This document shows positions 22,601-31,564 of a stretch of DNA of 64,000 nucleotides, piece after piece (the stretch's first letter is position 1; each line of letters opens with the position of its first letter). The translations under genes were made by a program, and so were the position numbers. The notes under the pieces are model-generated. The model saw only the letters and a program-made list of their open reading frames with translations, had not been told where the DNA came from and searched no databases. This DNA is from Caecitellus pseudoparvulus. Lineage: Eukaryota; Bigyra: Bicosoecida. The stretch covers positions 62,001 through 126,000 of the forward strand of contig CBFFRQ010000055.1 in assembly GCA_965644315.1 (NCBI GenBank), read 5' to 3'.

Positions 22601-25600
22601 CAAAAGCGGCCAGGGTGGAGCGCCGGCTGGCCTGCGCTGCTGAGAGTCCGTCCAGAGCTTCGCTGGCATGGCGAGGAGGCACCACTGCGAGCTTGTGGGA
22701 CTTGGTGACGCCAGCCAGCATGACGGGGGCCGAGAAGCGTGACCACTGGCGCTGCAGCACCTTCAGCCTGTGAGCATGTGATCTCACCAGCGCGGCAGCT
22801 CGCGGGTTGGAGCCGACGTACACTGAGCGACGGGGAGCTCGTTGCTTGCGTGCGCCAGTCCCTGCGCGGCGAAAGGTGAATGCGCGGGACTCCCGTCCAC
22901 GCGACAGGTCCTCCACTTCGTCCCACTCCCCCTCCGACTCTTGCTCCAGGTCGGCGGTACTGCCAGTCAGCCCTGCTGCCAGCGACAGCGCCGGTAGGGG
23001 TTCAATGCCGGGGGACTCGAACACGAGGTCTGCCCAGTGCGCCACCCACCAGGGAATGAGCAGCAAGGCGAAGGCAGCCCCGATAAGGGACACCACAGCT
23101 GTCGTGCCGCCTGTCACTGACGCACACGAGCGGCAGGAAGCCATGGCTCCCAGGGCTGGGGGGTCGTGCTGAAAGCCATGGCCGCAGACACTGCACATGT
23201 GCGCTGACCCATTGCTGCCATACACCCCACCCGCAGCAAACCATGGTGCCGTGGCTGTGTTGACGGAGCTGGAGTCCCCCAGTCCCCATGCTGCCATGTG
23301 TGCTGACGCTGAGGATCGAGCTGACGTGCTCACCGGGGACGCCTGGGGTGGGCCGCCAACCACCACGTTCGTGGTGGCAGCAGGCATGTACAGCGCAGCC
23401 ACATTGGACATCCCAGCGCCCCATGCCAGGCGGTCCATGGGCAGTTCAAGTCCAGAGCCTTCCACACACATGGAAGCTGTTCGCTGCCGTGTGGCTGGCG
23501 GGGTGTTGCCGGACAGCTGTGTTGGGCCGTGGCCTGCAGAGGGCAGCGTGTGTGGTTGGCGCTTGTTGCCGGAGCCGGGTGTGCGCAGCTCCACACCAGT
23601 AGTCTCTGGCTGTAGCGGTGCCAGGTCTACTTCGGTCAGGCAGCCCAGTGGGTTGGGGCAAATGCGTGTCATGGGCACGAGAAAGGAAGCGGGGGCCAGG
23701 GCCAGGAAACTGCTGCGGACCCACGACCAGCCTCCGGAAAGGGCCGCCACAAACTGAGCGGTGCGGAGGTCACCTGGCAGATCGCCAGTGACCGTCTGGA
23801 TGTGTGCTCGCACAAGTGCCCCTCGAGACGCAGGTGGAGGTGGCAAGGCCGCCACTGGTTGTGGCACGGGGATGCCAACGGACACGAGGGAAGCGTTGGC
23901 GTTGCGCAGGCTGGCTTGCTGCGAGACGCTGTCTCCTGCAGACAAGACAAGGCCCTGGGTGGCCACCGCCCCCAGCCACGGCATCCATGCGGGAGAAACC
24001 ACGGAACCAGCCACAGTCAACGTGGCAACGCTGCCGTTGCCGCGCGAGCCTTGGCCTGGGCGCTTCTCCCCGCAGGCGCCCTTGCTGAGGGCTGTGCTGC
24101 ATGCCCGGCACTGCGAGGCATCTGTGCCGCCGGCTGGCCCCAAGGAGCCAGCTGGGCACGGTAGGCAGCCACCCATTGACGGCTGCCACAGCAACTCCCG
24201 TGCCTGTCCAGACAAGGCAAACTGCCTCGCTGCGGGGCTGCGAAGAGTAGAAGGAACCAGTTCCATCACGCTTCCACCCGCGGAAAAAGTGCTGACGGTG
24301 CATGGGATGCACCGGGAGTCTGCGAGGGTTGGCAAGGCGCCTGCTTGGGGCCGCAGGAAGGCAAGGTCGCTGTGAGACCCAGGCTGAAACAACTCTGTCG
24401 CTGTGGATCCCCCCGAGAGCTGGCTGGAGAAGAAAGCTGCCGCAAAGCCAGCCCGGCACGAACACTCAGTGGGGGGTTCAATGCCTGACGAGTTGCCCAC
24501 CAAGCGCAGGAGGCCCGCGGTCACTACAGGCTGGGCGCGCAGCCCTGCCATGAGAGCGCTGCAGGAACTCTGGTTGACGATGATGGGGCTCTCGATGGAG
24601 CCCAAGGCTGCAGGAAGGGCTGGCTGCCCGCTCAGATGAAAGCTATAGGGCTCGCCAACCCCCGAAGCGGCTTCCCACTGAGCTCCTCCCTGTACAGAGA
24701 TGGAGACGGCATGAATGGCTAGGGAGCCTTGCAACGGCAACGCCCAAGGCTTCAAGCCGAGCAAAAGCAACCATGCAGGCTCCGAGTCATGTGCATGAGT
24801 GGTCATGTTGCGCAAGATGCCCTCGGCAGCAGCCATGCTCCCATCCTCAGCGGGAAGGAAGAACATGGACCGCCTGCCCATGATCAGGGGAATCTGAGCC
24901 GTGGCGGTCGCGGCATGCTCCAAGCCGTATGGGAGCGCCGAGGGCACTCCGAGTGCCGCTGCTGAGAAGGAAGGTACATCGGTCACGTCCAGGACGAGCT
25001 GGCCGGAGGAGCTGCGGTTGGTCACGGTGCCGTTCTGCAGCTCGAGAGTCGCTTCACCTGGAAAGGCAACAGCCGTGCCATTCGTGCGTGTGTGCACCGT
25101 GTAGCTGATGCTAAGAACAACTGTGGCACTCTGCAATGAAGCTGGCTGACCCAGGCGATCCCGCAGCACGACCAACCCACTCATCCAACAAGCGTCCGAA
25201 ACGCCACCCACCGGCGGAGAGGCGCCTTGCTCCCCGTCAAACTGGCGCAGGATTAGGGGAAGCAGCTCACGCTGCACGCTTGACGTGAGGGAGAAGGCAA
25301 AGGAGGCCGCTTCAGAAGGCAGCCCCCTTCGAAACTGGAGGCTGAGCGGCGCGGGGAGCAAGAGCGATTGATCAGTCTGCTGAGGGAACACAGTCCCTCC
25401 ACCATGCGGCTGGCTAAACAGGTTGACTGACCCACGCACAGGAGATGACGTGCGCACAGAAACTCTGTCAGAGGCGTTCGAGTGCAGGTGCAGCAGCGCT
25501 GTCACTGTGGCTGAAGCAAGCGCTGACGGCGCTGTGAGGCGAGCGTGCACGCTGACCACACCCTGCCCGGGACGCTGTACGTCAAGCTCTGCTGGGGTGC

Positions 25601-27146
25601 TCAGTTCTAAGAGTGGCGTCGTGGCAGCCACCGAACTTGCGATCATTGCTTGTGCCGCCAAAGTGGCGTTGACGCCAGCCATGTCCAGCCGCACATCGCT
25701 GGAGTTTGCCACTGCCAGCCCCCCCCTCACTACCCGCACGCCTGGCATGCCACACAGCTCTGGAGCTTCCCCGCCTGCCACTGCAGCCACACCGGACACG
25801 ATGGCAGAAGTCCAAGGACTGGCCAAATGCAGAGTGGTGGCGGAGCCGTCTGTGGCTTGCAGAGGATGGGGCGCCACTGGAATCGCACCGGTCGCAGCTG
25901 CAGTGGCGCAGGCACTGCCAGATTCAATGGCAGCCGATATGGGCAAGTTGTGTACAAAGGTCGCGTCAGGGTCGAAGCTATCCGGGAACCACGAAGCGAA
26001 GCGGACAGTGCCCGTGGCAAAGGCGAGGGGGAGTGGGGCTGAGACGACGACGACCAAGACTCCGCCTCCGAACGGGGCTAACGTGGCCGAGACACAAGAA
26101 GTAAGCCCCGCAGGGCCATCCGTCGAAACAGAAGGCGGGAACCTGTTGCTGTCAGCAAGTGTGGGGCACTGGCTCACCGGCAGGAGTGCGCCAGGCAAGG
26201 TGACTTGCAGACCTCCCGAAACACTGCCGCTTAGCCCGAGCCCAGCCGCGATCCAGCATGAGTGTCCCGCAGGGACCTGCAGGGTCAATTCCAAGGACGC
26301 GTTGCTCGGGTTGTCGACGAAGATGGGGAGTCCCTGTGTCGTTGCGAGGGTGGCCGCCTGGCGAGGCACAGGCAACGCAGCTGCCAAGGACTGTGGCAAC
26401 AACCGGGGTGCTGGCACGCGCACCTGCACCACGAGAGTAGCAATGGGCACCCCCACTATGAGCACAGGGAGCTGGGGCTTCAGGTCACTCAGGACGTCGT
26501 TGTTGGGTGTCACGAGCACGTCAGCCCGCACACAGGTTCGCAGCACGTGCGAGGGCAGGAAAGAGCCCAAGGTGGCGGCGACAGACAGGTGCGATTCCAC
26601 GACGACTTGGTCTGTAGGAGTGGTGAGAGCGGGTAGCACACTCGCACTTTGCCTTGTGGCGGCGGCATGCTCTGCAGACAGCACAATGGCCAGGCTGTCG
26701 TTTGCCGCCCAGGCACCCCCTGGCCTGCAGGCTGCGGAAATGGAAGCCGCATTCGAGCACAGGCTTTCCACGGCACTACGAGACCCTAGCGCTCCTAGAA
26801 ACGAACTGGATGAAGTTGACTCACACACACTGCAGAATCTGGGGGAAACTATGCCGCCCTGCACCTGCACGACGCCCGTCAGAGGCTCTCCGTGGCTCGT
26901 CAAGTTCAGAGGTCCCGGCGACAACGTGAGAGGCACAGAAGCGTACGCCGAGCTGCCGCTGGCGGCCAGGCGCAGGATGATGGTGGGGACACTGTCGTCG
27001 CATGAACTCTGGCCGGCGTCGAACAGCCGCTGGCCAGCCGCAGAAGGCAGGGCGAAGCACGTCAGCACAACCACCAACAACGCCCGAAAGGCAGGCCCAT
27101 CGAATCGGCAGTCAACTGGCCTACCCCGCCCGTCAACCTTCGCCAT
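16629..27146 (-). CDS. Giant multipass membrane protein with secreted-type ectodomain, 3505 residues
   Basis: One uninterrupted frame of 10,518 nt; the ATG at 27146 is preferred. A signal peptide (F-R-A-L-L-V-V-V-L-T-C-F-A-L) is followed by about 880 residues of beta-rich, N-glycosylation-rich ectodomain. Next come Cys-rich modules near residues 890-1030 (C-x-C-x-A-G-F, C-x(2)-C, C-L-P-C-P-A-G-S, C-R-A-C), like GCC2/GCC3 or ephrin-receptor-type repeats. One helix lies near 1350, followed by about 700 residues of charged, probably cytoplasmic loop. A bundle of roughly ten hydrophobic segments spans about 2050-2930. The tail is long and disordered. The layout resembles very large polycystin/TRP-like proteins of protists, but I see no pore motif. 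The tail carries two near-identical Lys/Ala blocks. Role unknown: sensor, channel or adhesion receptor are possible. It is unusual in having no intron. Confidence 0.8.
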   Translation of the reverse strand: MAKVDGRGRPVDCRFDGPAFRALLVVVLTCFALPSAAGQRLFDAGQSSCDDSVPTIILRLAASGSSAYASVPLTLSPGPLNLTSHGEPLTGVVQVQGGIVSPRFCSVCESTSSSSFLGALGSRSAVESLCSNAASISAACRPGGAWAANDSLAIVLSAEHAAATRQSASVLPALTTPTDQVVVESHLSVAATLGSFLPSHVLRTCVRADVLVTPNNDVLSDLKPQLPVLIVGVPIATLVVQVRVPAPRLLPQSLAAALPVPRQAATLATTQGLPIFVDNPSNASLELTLQVPAGHSCWIAAGLGLSGSVSGGLQVTLPGALLPVSQCPTLADSNRFPPSVSTDGPAGLTSCVSATLAPFGGGVLVVVVSAPLPLAFATGTVRFASWFPDSFDPDATFVHNLPISAAIESGSACATAAATGAIPVAPHPLQATDGSATTLHLASPWTSAIVSGVAAVAGGEAPELCGMPGVRVVRGGLAVANSSDVRLDMAGVNATLAAQAMIASSVAATTPLLELSTPAELDVQRPGQGVVSVHARLTAPSALASATVTALLHLHSNASDRVSVRTSSPVRGSVNLFSQPHGGGTVFPQQTDQSLLLPAPLSLQFRRGLPSEAASFAFSLTSSVQRELLPLILRQFDGEQGASPPVGGVSDACWMSGLVVLRDRLGQPASLQSATVVLSISYTVHTRTNGTAVAFPGEATLELQNGTVTNRSSSGQLVLDVTDVPSFSAAALGVPSALPYGLEHAATATAQIPLIMGRRSMFFLPAEDGSMAAAEGILRNMTTHAHDSEPAWLLLLGLKPWALPLQGSLAIHAVSISVQGGAQWEAASGVGEPYSFHLSGQPALPAALGSIESPIIVNQSSCSALMAGLRAQPVVTAGLLRLVGNSSGIEPPTECSCRAGFAAAFFSSQLSGGSTATELFQPGSHSDLAFLRPQAGALPTLADSRCIPCTVSTFSAGGSVMELVPSTLRSPAARQFALSGQARELLWQPSMGGCLPCPAGSLGPAGGTDASQCRACSTALSKGACGEKRPGQGSRGNGSVATLTVAGSVVSPAWMPWLGAVATQGLVLSAGDSVSQQASLRNANASLVSVGIPVPQPVAALPPPPASRGALVRAHIQTVTGDLPGDLRTAQFVAALSGGWSWVRSSFLALAPASFLVPMTRICPNPLGCLTEVDLAPLQPETTGVELRTPGSGNKRQPHTLPSAGHGPTQLSGNTPPATRQRTASMCVEGSGLELPMDRLAWGAGMSNVAALYMPAATTNVVVGGPPQASPVSTSARSSASAHMAAWGLGDSSSVNTATAPWFAAGGVYGSNGSAHMCSVCGHGFQHDPPALGAMASCRSCASVTGGTTAVVSLIGAAFALLLIPWWVAHWADLVFESPGIEPLPALSLAAGLTGSTADLEQESEGEWDEVEDLSRGRESRAFTFRRAGTGARKQRAPRRSVYVGSNPRAAALVRSHAHRLKVLQRQWSRFSAPVMLAGVTKSHKLAVVPPRHASEALDGLSAAQASRRSTLAAFAKAARKTTSLLPAEASTSEAPGVKAGGPRLVVPEFPFQRTLSVQRWWAALQRPYAGGPMTGVAHGQRSTLPPPMVPPGESWAQPSEDGVSHVTTAGATGSGVGGAEVTQQGTHNEEGVLGGVNDDLGSLSWRHMGQEELWNLRAEALGVQAGGDTWRGTVGVPDMHVLDPPMALGCMDELLAAEVAAADTESRPPAPVQVIHPHRRVSHDDSGRALLRPASSVVPSSQFRAQAGSAHSDTLSAAVQAYAGIAHCPSPHSGILLQDYHPTRTGEHAQTAEAGGMTQAELDAVAAADPSQRVEASCSCTPCGGSSPTQTNTASVSDPYNVARGFPYCSTASAGRGPQGCAAWRANTLPRACACLSPEEAMLHTEGAHTTEVAQHMAEVHKTLADTQVVPPLGASLPMSVRLVFTGAPGLWRRRVARPARLLRSARDRVLGAGEDFAKAAKATRRAQRREKRSREAATAAAKSRARSGKALGPEDDSESEGMLGDEWTLGGSGQGGAPDDMLLEGTAPASTPLHAGLLRWVATTLLLQQVIMFVLLSHMDVLCPGASPDAYATVEQWWDQRGGASLVARIEKRLEDRSIDLRNRRIPELGGLPPVLGLSPLQVLGGASPVSILRDVFAGLLIVPVHSFQAACSSEREQNSPFAGVGLPLLGAAVAVLVLGALSATLAIQARCCWLSASTYDSVTDVGRADELFIEADAGPEGPTAAQRKRPKGQLAACGLAAPESEEPAGVDVPAGRCTPRDGQAPCRLRCSEGGCAGLGVPSLYCHDVALASVSMTTMMLLPLLWHGAVMALPSFSTGLRAAVRQMLITQRWVRDPDEVDSEAAAAAEAEGTAAPDPSEDGVDVGVHDSFLVSHPATSTADVEGTAVTIMGGFLVLLALVLLLALLFTARNSTTRSDITHNAKVEARRIPGREGTFQRLLGHLTLRGHVDLRWWVVNLAVGGWYAAWLPLRARDIEEEAKKEAAIAASDAPVESGAPSIGGQGGSRRKVRRASVSARLTAAGAGKAEQAPTMATPTGHAATVGGGTRLGMTYGEWVLRMWRRFGWLWGAMAPEGWAGWWATYYTVTMLLPLFQLSFTDPSARAMACACLMVVFGIAHEVWHPYVHRQAESHAADVECDSLHMVHLHVDMAPPREALLAQLKALAQSEGKTLEQAGYDALSAEEALAVLAQHLGEGASLTTWSTVSHSSRETSWSHRSVLHHRREGGGEGGGAASDAPREARPDDAPEVVGVEYNHAQAELHHLLSQVSVWSSVLQAVMLAVPGMRLMGADAEQRTSGSVCVDYAASLSAFMQGTSAFTYVPTPGLEALGGIPGPSFRGQQGSGVGAAAEEALYAAMHRMSWIMADVATARSMAVAAFLLPFLLLLCMSFFSRSAHMACLWCGMSCGSVQARVCALSCSVVGLGYDFVQNVLCCGFCRAVCCTARDWSAGANVAQDEDGATNAQARVMASMGIAPEVPDAKEVWRWLEFLAFTGRVQRGWADGGHPCDALPPARDHYKRRAKTVVLSSPHADTDQHIWSTPTSPRPGEGSFDMPSPRVTRRATVAVPQAQQPSAPGSRKAVHDVLRGQTGGVRVAPEGPTTRTRRHTSTGGNAGHTTLVSESKHSSAGGQVVKNPLMLMESKALATNPMVGAGGALGPPRRRRASSAAGSTGSGTTAELPSGASQATLDRAKEYRHSLLSQPDGRSMSQALRARRASTRSRPASTRPRGSSAGIEMRSIKAGTGEAAAAVETPAAGTAAETKAGVVETSNEGDGTGGVQQPVDAPAGVTKHEAQALESQEAADAAAAKAARKAAKKAKKAKKKAKKSAEASAAAGDDAAADAYFASRDMEVSGSLRSQQAAFASIAEEQTIANPLDAVAAVSEVVSTGVGSGAGAADPDKARRPPKKKKSKKSKRPKHADEGPGGEGEPAGLAQMGLSEVLGEDAAAKAARKAAKKAKKAKKKAKAAAMVAAAEAVGPLATAAASGDARAERAARAAAVPPPA
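16735..17235 (-). repeat. Duplicated Lys/Ala-rich coding repeat in the tail of the giant protein
   Basis: Two segments (about 16735-16815 and 17155-17235) encode almost the same pattern on the minus strand: A-A-K-A-A-R-K-A-A-K-K-A-K-K-A-K-K-K-A-K. A third, shorter basic cluster (K-K-K-K-S-K-K-S-K-R) lies between them. The blocks would form highly basic helices and could bind membranes, nucleic acid or act as nuclear or nucleolar signals. Their DNA is simple enough to expand or contract by slippage. Confidence 0.75.
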
Positions 27147-27847
27147 GCTCACTGGCGGCAATCAGGCCCACCACAACCCCACAATCACTTGTCCCTCCTT
27201 CGGCTCTTCCCTGCGGTACGCCTCGAGTCACATATACTGGGGACTAGTCGAGCTCCCTGCCGAAGCCAACCAAAAACACTGGCAACGGGAGAGTTTGCGC
27301 CAGCCCCTGCTCTCAGGAGACGACCTTGCAGCCGTGAGTCGTTCCTCGCTCAACTTGGCGGGTTAGACTTGTAAATTGCCGGGAATCTGGACAGTGTCTT
27401 GGCCACTCCGACACGATGCCCCCCTCTCAATACGCGATGAGCTCTGAAGAGAAGGCAAAGTACCTCGTTTCGCTCCGTTTGTTGTCTCTCTCTGGGAAAA
27501 AAGAGAAATTGATCGTTCTTTAGAGATCCACCCCACACCATGCATTTTCTCAGGAAAAAGACGCCCCCCAGAGACCTTGTCGGCGCAGGATTGAGGCGGT
27601 CAGCCACTTCTTTGACCGGTCGCCTTGCGGAATTCACTTGCGGGGGAGCGTCACCTGCGCGGGTGGAGCACGTGCGGCTTGCTGCTGCGGTAAAATGCAC
27701 GGCCCACACAGTAACGTCGTGCTCTGTCACAGTTGAGTTCTGCAGCTTCCCCCTGGCTCCCCCAAAGTGTGCCCAGCAGCGCTGCCTTGCTTGCTTGCCA
27801 CGCAGCAGGCCGAGTTCCGCAGCCTGCTCTGGCCTTCCCCGCTCAGC
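27147..27847. other. Divergent intergenic region between giant gene and RAD6-like gene
   Basis: These 701 nt probably contain both promoters. An A+T-richer patch lies around 27475-27560, unlike the G+C-rich surroundings. It is a reasonable place for a core promoter of either gene, though no classical motif is clear. Open frames here are antisense shadows without domain content. Confidence 0.35.
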
Positions 27848-28809
27848 ATGGCAGCAGCCAGCACAGCGCGCAGACGCCTGTTGCTTGATCTGAAGAGTCT
27901 CCAGAAAGATGCTCCAGTCGGAGTAAATGCGACGCCTATGGAGGGGTAGGTGCTGCTTGCTGCCACCGTACCAGGCCTGGAATGTGCCGCCACAACCCAA
28001 GCCTCTGCCAAGTGCGCAGGAACCTGATGGCGTGGCAAGCTATTATCCTTGGGTAGGTGCTGATAATTTGGGCTCTCACGGGCAACAAAACGCTTGTTGC
28101 CTGGGCGCGGCGCGCAGGCCACGCTAGCGCGAGAACCATCGTTGGCGTTTCGCTTTGGCACGCCGACTGTGCAGCATGCGCCTGCCCCCTTTGCCACAGG
28201 CCTGACGACACACCGTGGGAGGGAGGTGCGCCAACATGGCACATTCTTGCTGCCCTTCCTCGTCGGGCGTAGCCCACCTGCGGTGCCCTGCCCGCCTTTC
28301 CCGCGCAGGCACATTCCACCTCTTGCTGGACTTCACGGAAGAGTACCCCAACAAGCCTCCCAACGTGCGCTTCGTGACCAAGGTTTACCATCCTAACGGT
28401 GCGTCCAAGCTGTGTGAGTGCGCACTTGCAGGCGCGTCGACTGTGCGAGGGCGCCTTCCTCCCTGCAGTGTACGCCGACGGCAAGATCTGCCTGGACATC
28501 CTGCAGAGCAACTGGACCCCCATTTACAACGTGGCATCAGTGCTGCAGAGCATCCAGTGCCTCCTGACAGACCCCAACCCCGCGTCCCCCGCCAACTCCG
28601 AGGCGGCGAAGCTGTTCGAGGAGAACCGAGAGGAGTACCACAAGAAGGTGCGGGCGTGTGTTGAGGCTAGTTGGGTTGAAGGTGACTTGGGCGGCGACAG
28701 CGGCAGTGACAGCGGCTCTGGAAGCGGTAGTGACAGTGACAGCTCAGACGAGGATGAAGACGGCGACAAGACGCTTGCAGCCTCTGCTGCAGCGGCGCCT
28801 GGGACATGA
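27848..28809 (+). CDS. Ubiquitin-conjugating enzyme E2, RAD6/UBE2A type, with acidic tail
   Basis: Five exons, 27848-27945, 28020-28052, 28200-28225, 28309-28398 and 28469-28809, join in phase to 195 residues. The UBC fold aligns from end to end with RAD6: [10 protein letters not shown], then [38 protein letters not shown], and [10 protein letters not shown]. The catalytic Cys is residue 90. RAD6 works with RAD18 to monoubiquitinate PCNA and with BRE1 to ubiquitinate histone H2B. After the terminal E-A-S-W a tail of about 45 residues is rich in Gly, Ser, Asp and Glu (for example [10 protein letters not shown]). It is comparable in kind to the acidic tail of budding-yeast Rad6. Convergent with the TMEM62-like gene, 26 nt between stops. 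Confidence 0.95.
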
Positions 28810-28835
28810 ATGCATTGCAGTTGTCGCGCGCTGCC

Positions 28836-31495
28836 TCAGTCGTCGTGGCCGTGGGACACCGCGCACAGCTGTCGCTTCGCGTCCGTGCCCACCAGGACCA
28901 GGGCGGCACCGAACACCAGGAGGGGCAGGTACACTGTCACGATGCCACCTGCAGCACACCATGGGCCGTGCAAGACCAGGACTGGTGCGGGAAGGACCAC
29001 GGCCGCCAGCGCCACGGGCGCCAGGAGCACCACGCCAGCGAGCGAGAATGGGGGGGAAATGGACTGACTCGGGGCGATGGCAACTGAGCGAGGCTGCCCA
29101 GGTCCGCCTTGGTGCCAGACGGCCTGCGCCTTTGCTTGCTGCAGCTCCACATGGGCTTGGCCGGCCAGGGAGGCAGTGCGGCGTGGGTGGTGTGCGGCGT
29201 ACATGGACGCCAGCTGCACTGCAGGTGCAAGGCACAGGAGCAGCACCTGCACCTCTGTGATGTCCTCGTCTAGGTTGGGCAGGAGTGTCCAGGCATCCTT
29301 GGCATGCACCAAGAGGCCCCACGCAAACATGATGCTGGTGGAGTTGTTGAAGAGGGGGCCCACCATGAGTGGGCCCACAGGCAGGTACACCCCAGCAAGC
29401 AGCAAGAACCAGAACGCCCACGGGAAGTTGTGCCGGAGGTTGATATACGGGCCCCAAGCCCTCAGTAGCAACGCCTTCCACCAGCTCCTCGTGCCTGGGC
29501 CCGCCTGCCTTGCGTTCATGTCCAGGCCCGGCACTCCGTCTGCAAGTCCGCTTCGCAGGGCGCCCTCAACGACTAACGCGCCAAGCAAGGTGGAGTACAC
29601 GACGACGAAACTCAGAGCGGTGGAGACGGACTGCAGGACACCCCTGAAGCTCTTTGTCGTGAACCACTGGCTCAGGCTATATGGCACCTCCAAGATGGAC
29701 CCATCTACGGTGAATGGCTGCACGACGAGACGCCGGTTGTCGGCCCTGTCCACCACCTGCACTTGGATGATGTGGGCGCCTGCCGGCAGGGTCCCACGCA
29801 GGGAGGCAGCTTCACGGGAGAGCTCAGCGGGCCCCTCTGGCACGCCCCGTGCACTTAGGACCTGCTGCAGCGTGTCGTCTGGCACCTCCACCCAGCACAC
29901 TTGAGCTGCCAAGCTGTCAGGGTGCTTGGGGGGGTTCGTCTTCAGTGGGGGGAATCCACGCCGGCCAGTCGCCCTGGCCGTGTGCAATGTGGAGCCACCC
30001 ACTCGCACGTCTGGGTGCGTCTTGGGCGCAAGGCAAGGACCAGGTGCAGGGCATTCGTGTGCCTGTTCGGAGAAGTACGCGTATGTGAAACTGTCTCCAT
30101 GGAAGGGCAGGGGGTCACAGCGGAGCTCCAGGACGTGTCCCGCGACCTTTGTGGGGTGGTACGCTGCCACCATCTCGCCGTTGATGCGCACTGACACGTA
30201 CGTGACTGGCTGTGGAGACCACACCACCATTCGAATGCGGTGTGTCTTGCCCTGGAGCTGGGATGGGCTCCAGGGCGTGTCAAACCGCGCGTCCACGGGG
30301 GACGTGATGAGCACCACAGGCCAGGCGGACGTGTCGGTGTCCACAAAGGACAGGGCCCCAGCATCCCAAGCAGCCAAACGGAAGGCACTGTTGTACTTGA
30401 AATCAGCAACCTCCAGCTCCATGGTGCCACCCGCGTGTCTGCCGTACAGTTTCGAAAGCGGCTTCGCCCAGCGGTGCAGGTGCCCTGACACAGAGGCGCT
30501 CACGTGGTACTTCGCCAGCAACCCCTCGAAGTCCAGGCCCGAGCTGGTGGTGTCCGCTACCAGGCTGTTAAAGGGGTAGTGCCCCATGACGAGTGTGCCT
30601 GCTGGCTTGGGTTCCCGCGACAGCAGCGTCTCCAGTTCGTCCATGTCTGCCGTGGTCAGGCGCCCGAAGAAGTGCCGAGTGGGCGCCGGCTCCACCACTG
30701 CATCGAAGACGACAGTGCGGAAGACAGCCCCCGTGCCGTCGGTGTGGTCGACGGAGTAGTGGCGGTGGTTCAGCACCTGCCCCAGGAGGGAGTCCTTGGT
30801 TCGCGCAGATGCACTGATGTACGGGTTCACGGACGGGTCTGACCAGTGAGGGACGTTGAAGCCGTCATGGTTGCCCCGCACATCATGCCAGGCAATGCTT
30901 GACGTGTCTTTGAGCAGGGAAAGGTGTGGGTACCAGTGCTTCGCAGCGACTAGGCCATGGCAAGACACGCGAGTGCTACGCACAATTGGACAGCAGGGTC
31001 TTGTACAAGTCCCACTCCTCCTTGACTGGACCACGCTTTCCAAAGGTGAACCACCGATTCGTGTCAGTCAAATCTCCGCTTGTCTGGGACGAGGGCCGGC
31101 TACCAATACAGGTGCCAGCGCCAGGCTCAGCGCCGGCACACTCACGAGGACGAAAGACGGCGCGAGCAACGGCAACGTCTCGGCCATCCATTTCTCGAGG
31201 CGCGCGTTTCGCTCAGGAGCAAACTTAGAGATGTGCAAATCAGAAATCTGCAAGGAAGGGGGGAGGGGCGCGGGTGTCGCTGCTCTTGCTGCGCGTGGGC
31301 GAGGCCACAAACCTGCACGAAGGGCAGCAAATCCGCATGTGGCCCCGAAGGCTTCCCAGGCTCTTGTGGGGGTTCCACTTGACGGCTGACGGCGGGGATC
31401 ACGCCAAGTTGCGGGGACAGCTGCACGTCAGAGAGAACCAGTGCACTGAAAGCGCCGGCGGCGAGAAGGGCCGGGATAGCGACGCCGTGGCACAT
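28836..31495 (-). CDS. TMEM62-like transmembrane metallophosphoesterase
   Basis: Four exons, 31495-31313, 31247-31146, 31083-30984 and 30949-28836, give 832 residues. An N-terminal signal anchor (A-I-P-A-L-L-A-A-G-A-F) precedes a calcineurin-like phosphoesterase domain. Its metal-binding motifs are D-L-H-I-S-K-F, G-D-L-T-D-T-N, R-G-N-H-D, G-H-Y-P and G-H-L-H. The second half has a beta domain (W-P-V-V-L-I-T-S-P) and six or so C-terminal hydrophobic segments, the TMEM62 arrangement. The substrate of this family is not established, and it is expected in an internal membrane or the plasma membrane. The third junction implies an intron of only 34 nt (30950-30983) with good GTGCGT and CTAG ends. 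All other introns here exceed 59 nt, so this could be a genuine tiny intron or a frame error in the sequence. Confidence 0.88.
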
Positions 31496-31564
31496 GGCTG
31501 GCTCTACAGCGAAACGCCGGTGAAACTGCGCTGGCAAGCACAAGTGGATGCATTGGGCGCAGGC

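Noticed and set aside
25423-27366. A 647-codon plus-strand open frame opposite the start of the giant gene
   Set aside because: It mirrors a real coding strand that has a signal peptide and N-glycosylation sites, and it shows no domain of its own.
28836-30949. Taking the long minus-strand frame alone as the TMEM62-like gene
   Set aside because: It lacks the first two metal-binding motifs, which are found in frame in three upstream exons.
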